DNA of 7,118 nucleotides from Ghiorsea sp. (GTDB lineage: Bacteria > Pseudomonadota > Zetaproteobacteria > Mariprofundales > Mariprofundaceae), in NCBI GenBank assembly GCA_030950765.1, contig JAUZQX010000072.1:1-7118 (forward strand), written 5' to 3'. Position 1 is the first letter of the stretch. Each line of letters starts with the position of its first letter. This document shows, in pieces, positions 1 to 5,649 of the stretch. The notes below the pieces were generated by a model, which was not told the origin of the DNA, did not search any database, and saw nothing but the letters and a program-made list of their open reading frames with translations. The position numbers and the translations under genes were made by a program.

Positions 1-225
1 CACACCATGAAGCCCATGTTCCGCCAGCTCGTGCTGTTGCATACTTTTTTTAGCTTGCAGCAACGTTTGCAGACCTTGCACACGAATAATCATGCCGCCC
101 ACCGCAGCCGTTAGCAAACAAAGCGCTATGGTGGTTAAGCCGCCAATACCACTGCCCACCTCAATTAAAACATAAAGCTCCAAAAGTGGTATTAAAACAA
201 AAAAAAGAAAGAGAATGCGTATCAT
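1..225 (-). CDS. fxsA: FxsA family membrane protein (N-terminal part; gene continues beyond left edge)
   Basis: Seventy-five codons are visible, starting at the ATG whose complement lies at 223-225. An in-frame TAG two codons upstream fixes this start. The protein begins MIRILFLFFVLIPLLELYVL and continues with IEVGSGIG, a second hydrophobic stretch (about residues 29-47) and IIRVQGLQTL. The P-L-L-E-L-Y-V-L-I-E-V-G-S run, the two membrane segments and the R-x-Q-G motif are hallmarks of the FxsA family (PF04186), small inner-membrane proteins of usually about 150 residues. E. coli FxsA was linked to relief of phage T7 exclusion in F-plasmid strains; its general role is unclear. About half the protein is missing here. 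No convincing Shine-Dalgarno sequence precedes the start. The gene is divergent from the flagellar-side genes and probably has no functional link to them. Confidence 0.88.
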   Translation of the reverse strand, partial: MIRILFLFFVLIPLLELYVLIEVGSGIGGLTTIALCLLTAAVGGMIIRVQGLQTLLQAKKSMQQHELAEHGLHGV

Positions 226-231
226 AAGCTA

Positions 232-260
232 TGTATACGGCTGCAACATCAAAAATGCAA
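232..260 (-). promoter_or_regulatory. Candidate sigma-70-type promoter for fxsA
   Basis: On the minus strand, TTGCAT (complement of 255-260) and TATACA (complement of 232-237) are separated by exactly 17 bases. They match the -35 and -10 consensus at 3/6 and 4/6. The -10 box ends only six bases before the fxsA ATG, so transcription would begin at or next to the start codon. That would fit the missing Shine-Dalgarno sequence (a leaderless mRNA). It is a weak match in a short AT-rich gap and could be chance. Confidence 0.35.
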
Positions 261-279
261 GCCTTCACCGGCACAAAAA

Positions 280-295
280 TGGCATCGCTATTGCT
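280..295 (+). promoter_or_regulatory. Candidate sigma-54 (RpoN) -24/-12 promoter upstream of the channel gene
   Basis: TGGCATCGCTATTGCT matches the RpoN consensus TGGCAC-N5-TTGCW with one mismatch in the core. The invariant GG (281-282) and GC (293-294) are exactly 10 bases apart, as sigma-54 requires. The predicted transcription start is near 306, giving a leader of about 37 bases that contains the Shine-Dalgarno sequence at 331-335. Middle-class flagellar genes in many gammaproteobacteria are RpoN-dependent, which fits the hook genes downstream. Such promoters need an enhancer-binding activator (FlrC/FleQ-like), whose site I cannot identify here. Confidence 0.62.
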
Positions 296-330
296 TCTAC
301 GCCGTTAAACCACCATCTCACGGGCAGACA

Positions 331-335
331 AAGGA
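331..335 (+). promoter_or_regulatory. Ribosome binding site of the channel gene
   Basis: AAGGA lies seven bases before the ATG at 343. It supports that start over the next in-frame methionine (M20), which falls just before the first membrane segment. Confidence 0.75.
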
Positions 336-342
336 CACCAAC

Positions 343-3204
343 ATGAACAGCATACTCAAAGATAAAAACCTTTTATATTATCATATTGAATGGATATTAA
401 TGCACCCAAGGTTTGGTTTCTTGATGATAGGTTTGGTTGCACTTTCCTTTACCCATGAGCCTTGGTTGGCAGTGATTCTTTTTACTATTTTTGTTTTTGA
501 AATTGGTGCACGCATTGCTATTATGGTGCATAAAACACGAACCAATCCTTACCGAACATCACTGAATCGAAAAATTGACGGTTTATTCCTTATTCTCGAT
601 ATCATTGGTGTTGCTTCCTTATTAATTACTATTTTTGAAATTCCATTTCAAGCAGAAGATGCTGCTTTGGTGCGCATGTTACGTGCTGTTTATTTACTAA
701 GAACCTTGCGGGTTTTTCGCTATTTCGACCTAGAAAGTGCGATGTATTCACCAACCTACGGTATGTTCACATCACTCATCATTATGGTTTCCTTCTTTGC
801 TACCGACACGCTTATGTGGGTGATTATTATCTTTTTCGCCGTCGAACTATCGCTGCGTTACCTTATTATGCGAAACATGAACTATGAAACGCGTAAAGAG
901 AAAATCATGGAATGGTTTTTTTGGTGGCTCGATGTGATTGCAACCATAGTGATGATACCTGCTTTTGCCATTATCCCTTATGGTGGAGCCTTAAGGATGA
1001 TGCGCCTTGTCCGACTCTTACGTCCGTGGCTGGTCATTATCCGCAATTTAAAAGATGTGATGCGTGAAGGTCAGTTTATGCAAGAAATTAACCTTATCGT
1101 ACTTGTGCTTGCCGTGATTTCTATCGCAGGCGGCATTTTCGGTAAATTCTTACTACCAGGCTTCGATTTCACCCAAGATGGTAACATCACCCCGCAAGAT
1201 GATAGTATGATTGCCCGCATTTGGTTTTCTTTCCGCTTGTTTACCGACCCTGGAAACTCTGTTGCATACCCTGACAATGCATCCATAGCTATATTCTCTA
1301 TCGTCGCTGTTGTAATTGGTGTATTCATCTTTGCCTTCTTTATTGGTATTGGTGCCAGCATTGTTTCAGACTTAATGACCAAGTTGCGCAATGAGCGTCT
1401 TGCCGTAACCAGGCACATGGTCATGATTGGCTGGAGTGATATTGCACCCTATATTATCACCCACCTTCGTTTAGCTTCTGAACGCTCATTTTCACGCTTA
1501 AAACTCGTCCTGTTACAAGAAAGCGAACAACTTCCTGACATCCTACTTGAAGAAAAATGGGTGACTTACCGCACTGGTGATAGTAAATATATTGAAGACC
1601 TTAACCGCGTAAATTTATCTGCCGCTAGACAGGCCTTAATATTGGTACCTGATGATAAAAATACATCTGAAGCACTCTCAGAGAGCTTCTTTTCCCTACT
1701 TGCGATTCGCAAAATGCATCCCGATATTTATTTGAGCATTGCTTTGCCTGGTATGAGTGAACCTCGCATCGCTGAACATAAACACATGTTACAAGTTGGC
1801 TGGGATAATCAAGGTGAATACGATAAACCAACCGTGATTTTATCTGCGGCAGACTTTCGTGCCAATGCCTTTAAAAACATTCTACAATACAGTGATTTTG
1901 ACCAAGTTGTGAGTCGATTGATGATTCCTGAAAGAACAGAAGAATCTGCGATGCAAGTTTGTGAATGGCCTGCAGAAATTCGTCATCATCAAGGTGAAAC
2001 ACTACTTTTCACCCCCGATGGGCAACATAATTCCAATATTATTCAAGCTGCCCAAGACTTACTTAAACGCGGTGTTATTTTATTGGCAATTATTGATGAT
2101 AACTGGCAAATCCAACCCCTTTATCAGCTGCCTACTGCTGAAAAAACTATCATTAAGGCTGTTGTTGGTATTGCAATCAATGAAAATGCTTTGCATGGTG
2201 AACTGCATTATGTTCTACATCACCCTAAAGTTTCTCCAAACAAACCAGTTGAAACATTTCATCTTAGCTTACACCGCCCAGCAACAAAGCTACGTTTACT
2301 CATCACAGGCTGGGTAGATAGCCTGCCGCTATTACTCAAACGTTTAATGCCAGATTACCAACATATTGAGGTTGTTTTACTGGATAACTTACCCGAAAAT
2401 GAGCTTATCGATGAGCAAACATACCTTGAGCGGCGTTTAAACGAAGTAAGTGATGCCAAGAAGGTATCTGTTTCAGTACAAGCTTGGGATTTCTCAGATA
2501 TGGAAGTGTTACGCGATTATGTAAAAACATTTACACATATTATTTTATCCCAACCCCAAGCATCTGAACAAGAGCCATACACCGTGATTTCAACCATATT
2601 ATCCCATATGATTAGCATGATTCATACAGAACAGTCACAACCTAAAATTTACCCTGTATTATCAGACCGTAACCAAGCGCGTCTTCTCCAAGAAGAACTG
2701 GATAGATTCACCTTACCTACAGAAGTACACCTTGTGGTACCCAATGAGTTTTATGGTGCTTATGTCGCCCATACCAGCTTTCATATGTATACTGCGGAAA
2801 ATAATGATGTATACCAAATGAAACGAGTATTACGCCATGTGATTCATGATTTAATGTCTGAAGATGGTAGCAATGATGCACTGGAACTATATACCATGGA
2901 TGTGCATCAAACATTACCCAACGAACCAGAAGCACTCTATGCCTCTTTATTGGATCAAGGTTTTATCTGGATTGGTTATCGACTCAATCATGCTTTCTCT
3001 TGGAATGACCCTGTACAGAATATGATTCGCACTGTTTTCCCAAGGGAAGGTGATTTCCATTGTTTACGCCAACACCAAATTATCATCAACCCTTTTGGCA
3101 ATCCTATCTCTAGGCGCTCATGGGAGTTTAATAGGGATGATATTGCCGAGCTGATTGTGATTGGGGAAAACATTTCCCCTGATACGGAAGAAAGTTCCAC
3201 TTAA
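343..3204 (+). CDS. CASTOR/POLLUX-like ion channel with two tandem voltage-sensor-like domains and two RCK-like domains
   Basis: A 953-residue protein predicted to sit in the inner membrane with a large cytoplasmic C-terminal half. Module 1 (about residues 20-128) and module 2 (about 135-235) both look like S1-S4 voltage sensors. Each has an S2 with Glu and Arg (E53/R57; E168/R172), an S3 Asp (D86; D197) and an S4 with arginines every third residue (R111, R114, R120, R123, R126; R218, R221, R224, R227). S5 is about 248-271. The pore segment IWFSFRLFTDPGN (293-305) resembles the filter region of plant CASTOR/POLLUX channels, which ends in ADSGN. S6 is about 313-342. RCK-like domain 1 begins HMVMIGWSD (358) and domain 2 RLLITGWVD (651); both have the CASTOR-type GW motif rather than GxGxxG. 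The C-terminal domain ends around IAELIVIGE. The likely role is a ligand- and/or voltage-gated cation channel, but ion selectivity cannot be read from sequence. It is followed 74 bases later by fliK on the same strand. Confidence is high for the channel and RCK architecture and moderate for true voltage sensing. Confidence 0.8.
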   Translation: MNSILKDKNLLYYHIEWILMHPRFGFLMIGLVALSFTHEPWLAVILFTIFVFEIGARIAIMVHKTRTNPYRTSLNRKIDGLFLILDIIGVASLLITIFEIPFQAEDAALVRMLRAVYLLRTLRVFRYFDLESAMYSPTYGMFTSLIIMVSFFATDTLMWVIIIFFAVELSLRYLIMRNMNYETRKEKIMEWFFWWLDVIATIVMIPAFAIIPYGGALRMMRLVRLLRPWLVIIRNLKDVMREGQFMQEINLIVLVLAVISIAGGIFGKFLLPGFDFTQDGNITPQDDSMIARIWFSFRLFTDPGNSVAYPDNASIAIFSIVAVVIGVFIFAFFIGIGASIVSDLMTKLRNERLAVTRHMVMIGWSDIAPYIITHLRLASERSFSRLKLVLLQESEQLPDILLEEKWVTYRTGDSKYIEDLNRVNLSAARQALILVPDDKNTSEALSESFFSLLAIRKMHPDIYLSIALPGMSEPRIAEHKHMLQVGWDNQGEYDKPTVILSAADFRANAFKNILQYSDFDQVVSRLMIPERTEESAMQVCEWPAEIRHHQGETLLFTPDGQHNSNIIQAAQDLLKRGVILLAIIDDNWQIQPLYQLPTAEKTIIKAVVGIAINENALHGELHYVLHHPKVSPNKPVETFHLSLHRPATKLRLLITGWVDSLPLLLKRLMPDYQHIEVVLLDNLPENELIDEQTYLERRLNEVSDAKKVSVSVQAWDFSDMEVLRDYVKTFTHIILSQPQASEQEPYTVISTILSHMISMIHTEQSQPKIYPVLSDRNQARLLQEELDRFTLPTEVHLVVPNEFYGAYVAHTSFHMYTAENNDVYQMKRVLRHVIHDLMSEDGSNDALELYTMDVHQTLPNEPEALYASLLDQGFIWIGYRLNHAFSWNDPVQNMIRTVFPREGDFHCLRQHQIIINPFGNPISRRSWEFNRDDIAELIVIGENISPDTEESST

Positions 3205-3251
3205 CATTGGCAAAGAATATCTAAACTGTTGAAAACAAAGGGGTGTCGTCA

Positions 3252-3267
3252 TGGCATCCCTTCTGCT
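3252..3267 (+). promoter_or_regulatory. Second candidate sigma-54 promoter, in front of fliK
   Basis: TGGCATCCCTTCTGCT has the GG (3253-3254) and GC (3265-3266) 10 bases apart. Over 17 bases it is identical at 14 positions to the element at 280-296. The predicted start is near 3278, at or one base before the preferred fliK ATG, so the transcript would be nearly leaderless. I see no terminator hairpin with a T-run in 3205-3278, so read-through from the channel gene is also possible. The -12 half has CTGC instead of TTGC, so this is weaker than the first element. Confidence 0.45.
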
Positions 3268-3273
3268 TTATAC

Positions 3274-3292
3274 TTGGTATGATAAATACCAA
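3274..3292 (+). repeat. Perfect inverted repeat across the fliK start codon
   Basis: TTGGTATGATAAATACCAA forms a perfect 7-base-pair inverted repeat (3274-3280 with 3286-3292) around a five-base GATAA centre. The ATG at 3279-3281 lies partly in the left arm. It could be an operator for a DNA-binding regulator, or an RNA hairpin hiding the start codon in read-through transcripts. It lacks the GC-rich stem and T-run of an intrinsic terminator. A 7-bp repeat in AT-rich DNA can occur by chance. Confidence 0.45.
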
Positions 3293-4943
3293 TAACATAT
3301 CTACAGAAGCTAGCGCTGGTAGCATCAGCAAAGGTAAACAGCAAGGCAACAAAGCCAGTAAAGCGTTGTTTTCAACTTTATTGGGTATGTTACAAAAAGG
3401 TGCTTCTAAAGACACTGCCAAACAAACTGTTCAACAGGGTAGCCATAAAAATACTGTCTTATCCACATCAGAAGGCAAAAACCAGGCTTTGACCAATCAA
3501 CAAGGAAACAAAAACTTACAACACATTTTAAGTCAGACCAGCAACACAAAAAACATAGACAAAAAAATCACACATATTTTGCAACAAACTAAAAGTGCGG
3601 ATGTAACAGATAAAAAGAGCGTAACCAATAAAAATTCACAACATAGTTTAACACAAACTAGTATTGTACAAGTTCCTGATAATCATAGTTTAACACAAAC
3701 CAGTGTTGCACAAGTTCCTAATAAAAATCTACAGCACACCTTGGCACAAACCAGCAATATTCAAGCTGTAGATAAAAATGTACAATACATTTTAGCCCAA
3801 GCAGACAAGCCACAAATGACAGGAAAAACGCAAACCACCGATAAAAATGTACCCTCTGCATTAACTGAGGACATGAGTGTTGATGCCCGCGATGCCATTG
3901 CATCCATACAGGAAGCACAGGTTACACCTCTTATTCCCAATACCAGCAAAAGTAGTGTTACCATCAATGAACAGCAGGTAAAACAACAAAACCGCTCAGC
4001 ATCACAAACCACAACTCAAAATATATCACCTGAACTATTAGCTGAAGCTTCAAACAAAAAAGGCAAAGCTACTCAACTTACCGACCAACAAAACACAGAA
4101 CGCTTTGCTAGCAACATTCAAAATTTACAACAAAATAAAATAAATAACCAGCAGTTAACAACCCAACAAAGCAAACAAATTGAACAACAAGTCTCAACGC
4201 AACAGACCAATAAAGTAACCAATGGTTCAGAGCAAGTCAGTGATGGCATCAAAACAAGCCAAGCCGCCATTGCTGCCATTCAACAACGGACAGGTAGCCA
4301 AACGCAGCAGTCACAGTCGAACAATAGCAGTGCGGTTGCCGCAGCCAACAGTCCAAGTGCAATCAGGATGGCATCAGCTGACAACAGCTCGACATCACAG
4401 CAGGACTTGAACTCCAACCAACGTGATGTTGATATGTCTTTACTAGATACAGCAAAAGCTGATAATAAAAATGCTAAAGGTTTGGATTTTCAAGCACAGC
4501 TCGCATATAAATCTCAGCGTACATTCACCCCCGCTGATACCATGTTAGAAATTGTAAAATCTGCCAAAACAGGCAACACAACCCTAGAGCTACAACTAGA
4601 GCCTGCCAATTTGGGTAAAGTACAAGTCTCCATTCAAATTGACCAAGCCAAACACATACAAGTGGTATTTACCGTTGATCAAGCCGCTGCAAAACAAGCC
4701 CTTGATCAACAAATGCCACAACTGCGACTGGCTATGGCGCAGCAAGGTTTAGATTTGAGTGGTTTTTCCATGCAAATGAACCAGCAAGGTGGGCAGCAAC
4801 AAGGTGGAAACCAGCAAGCATCCAATCGTGCCACAACGGATAATGCTCTAGATGCCACCACACTTGCCCAATCAAATGTCGAACAAAACACAAGAATAGG
4901 CGTGAACCTCGCAACTCACGGTCACCTCAGCATCTTAGCATAG
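3279..4943 (+). CDS. fliK: Flagellar hook-length control protein FliK
   Basis: A 554-residue secreted ruler protein that senses hook length and switches the flagellar export gate (FlhB) from hook to filament substrates. The C-terminal domain (about residues 415-512, Flg_hook, PF02120) is clear: LELQLEPANLGKVQVSIQI, then VVFTVDQAAAKQALDQQMPQLR and LAMAQQGLDLSGF. A Gln/Gly-rich stretch follows (MNQQGGQQQGGNQQ). The N-terminal part is low-complexity, rich in Gln, Asn, Thr, Ser and Lys, as expected for the extended ruler. Degenerate repeats span residues 78-198. The protein is longer than the roughly 400 residues of enterobacterial FliK, and this N-terminal part accounts for much of that. The start is uncertain. 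The frame is open from a GTG at 3243, but its AAAGGGG-like sequence lies too close and its first 12 residues (MSSWHPFCFILG) look unlike a FliK start, so the ATG at 3279 is preferred. That ATG lacks a visible Shine-Dalgarno sequence. flgD follows ten bases after the stop. Confidence 0.92.
   Translation: MINTNNISTEASAGSISKGKQQGNKASKALFSTLLGMLQKGASKDTAKQTVQQGSHKNTVLSTSEGKNQALTNQQGNKNLQHILSQTSNTKNIDKKITHILQQTKSADVTDKKSVTNKNSQHSLTQTSIVQVPDNHSLTQTSVAQVPNKNLQHTLAQTSNIQAVDKNVQYILAQADKPQMTGKTQTTDKNVPSALTEDMSVDARDAIASIQEAQVTPLIPNTSKSSVTINEQQVKQQNRSASQTTTQNISPELLAEASNKKGKATQLTDQQNTERFASNIQNLQQNKINNQQLTTQQSKQIEQQVSTQQTNKVTNGSEQVSDGIKTSQAAIAAIQQRTGSQTQQSQSNNSSAVAAANSPSAIRMASADNSSTSQQDLNSNQRDVDMSLLDTAKADNKNAKGLDFQAQLAYKSQRTFTPADTMLEIVKSAKTGNTTLELQLEPANLGKVQVSIQIDQAKHIQVVFTVDQAAAKQALDQQMPQLRLAMAQQGLDLSGFSMQMNQQGGQQQGGNQQASNRATTDNALDATTLAQSNVEQNTRIGVNLATHGHLSILA
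3510..3872 (+). repeat. Degenerate tandem repeats in the FliK ruler region
   Basis: About six or seven imperfect copies of a 14-18-residue unit, roughly KNLQHxLxQTSxxQxxD, lie between residues 78 and 198 of FliK. Examples are KNLQHILSQTSNTKNID, HSLTQTSIVQVPDN, HSLTQTSVAQVPN, KNLQHTLAQTSNIQAVD and KNVQYILAQADKP. The array is inside a continuous reading frame, so it is a protein repeat and not a CRISPR array. Confidence 0.75.
3642..3722 (+). repeat. Recent 42-bp tandem duplication within fliK
   Basis: Two copies (3642-3680 and 3684-3722), offset by 42 bases, are identical at 35 of 39 positions. All four differences are transitions. The period is exactly 14 codons, so gain or loss of a unit keeps the frame and changes ruler length by 14 residues. 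Confidence 0.85.
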
Positions 4944-4946
4944 GAG
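4941..4946 (+). promoter_or_regulatory. flgD ribosome binding site overlapping the fliK stop codon
   Basis: TAGGAG contains both the fliK TAG stop (4941-4943) and a strong Shine-Dalgarno core, seven bases before the flgD ATG. Ribosomes ending fliK are placed directly at the flgD start, which suggests translational coupling. Confidence 0.8.
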
Positions 4947-4953
4947 CAGAACA

Positions 4954-5619
4954 ATGCCTTTAGAAATATCATCAACATATGGTGCGCAGCCTGCCCCTAC
5001 AGCAAGTGGCCCGCAAGATTTAGGCACCAAGGAAGTATTCCTTAGAATGCTAGTCGCTCAAATGGAAAACCAAGATCCATTGAACCCAGCCGATTCTTCA
5101 CAAATGTCCTCACAATTGGCGCAGTTTAATATGGTTGAGCAACAAATTGATACCAACAAGTACCTACAACAAATGGCAGCCAGCCAAGGTGGTACTAACG
5201 GTAGCCTAGATACTGCATCTGCAGGTTATTTAGGGCATACCGTAATGATTAACGAAAGTAACATCCAATTTACGGGCGCCACACAGCCCTTTAGTGCCAG
5301 CTTGGACAATAATGCCAGCAACGTTTACATCACTATTAGCGATAGTTTAGGTACACCAATACGCAACATGTCTTTATCCTCATTACCAGCAGGCGACCAA
5401 CAACTTAGCTGGGACGGCAAAGATGATTTCGGTAATGCCGTCGCTGTGGGTGATTACAAGATTGATATTGCAGCCTTTGATGCTGCGGGACAAGCAGTGG
5501 CTGCATCTATTCAACGCTCAGGTGTTGTTGATGCCGTGCGCATGAGCCCTTCAGGTATACAACTGATTGTCAATGGCACACCAACCAGCATTGCCAATGT
5601 CACAGAAGTAAGGATTTAA
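4954..5619 (+). CDS. flgD: Flagellar hook assembly (cap) protein FlgD
   Basis: A 221-residue scaffold that caps the growing hook and guides addition of FlgE subunits outside the cell; it is absent from the finished flagellum. The N-terminal FlgD domain (PF03963) is diagnostic: FLRMLVAQMENQDPLNP at residues 29-45, then SSQMSSQLAQFNMVEQQ. Residues 88-109 (SAGYLGHTVMI onward) start the Tudor-like part, and an Ig-like part (about 122-185) carries VYITISDSLGTPIRNMSL and LSWDGKDDFGNAVAVGDYKI. Tudor-like sequence resumes at the C-terminus (DAVRMSPSGIQLIVNG). The length is normal for the family. There is no cleavable signal peptide, as expected for a substrate of the flagellar type III exporter. The gene lies between fliK (ten-base gap) and flgE (30-base gap), so co-transcription is very likely. 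Confidence 0.96.
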   Translation: MPLEISSTYGAQPAPTASGPQDLGTKEVFLRMLVAQMENQDPLNPADSSQMSSQLAQFNMVEQQIDTNKYLQQMAASQGGTNGSLDTASAGYLGHTVMINESNIQFTGATQPFSASLDNNASNVYITISDSLGTPIRNMSLSSLPAGDQQLSWDGKDDFGNAVAVGDYKIDIAAFDAAGQAVAASIQRSGVVDAVRMSPSGIQLIVNGTPTSIANVTEVRI

Positions 5620-5649
5620 TTAAAAAAAACATTCATATAGGAGATTATT

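Noticed and set aside
1071..1424. A 117-codon open frame on the minus strand
   Set aside because: It is antisense to the S5-pore-S6 part of the channel gene, with no recognisable motif.
1961..2317. A 118-codon plus-strand frame inside the channel gene
   Set aside because: It is out of frame within a continuous, well-conserved RCK-containing gene, has no family motif and shows no sign of a frameshift.
3222..3248. Possible sigma-28 flagellar promoter (TAAA-N15-)
   Set aside because: TAAA is present at 3222-3225, but the base string 15 positions later (GGGTGTCG) does not resemble GCCGATAA.
3269..3283. Sigma-70-like -10 boxes TATACT and TATGAT near the fliK start
   Set aside because: Each matches 5/6, but neither has a plausible -35 box at 16-18 bases. 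The overlap with the start codon makes TATGAT unlikely.
3510..3872. Possible CRISPR or other spaced repeat array
   Set aside because: The repeats are degenerate, are joined without unique spacers and keep the FliK reading frame; they are protein repeats.
5620..5649. Terminator or promoter in the flgD-flgE gap
   Set aside because: The 30-base gap has an A-run and the flgE ribosome binding site only, with no hairpin and no promoter pair.
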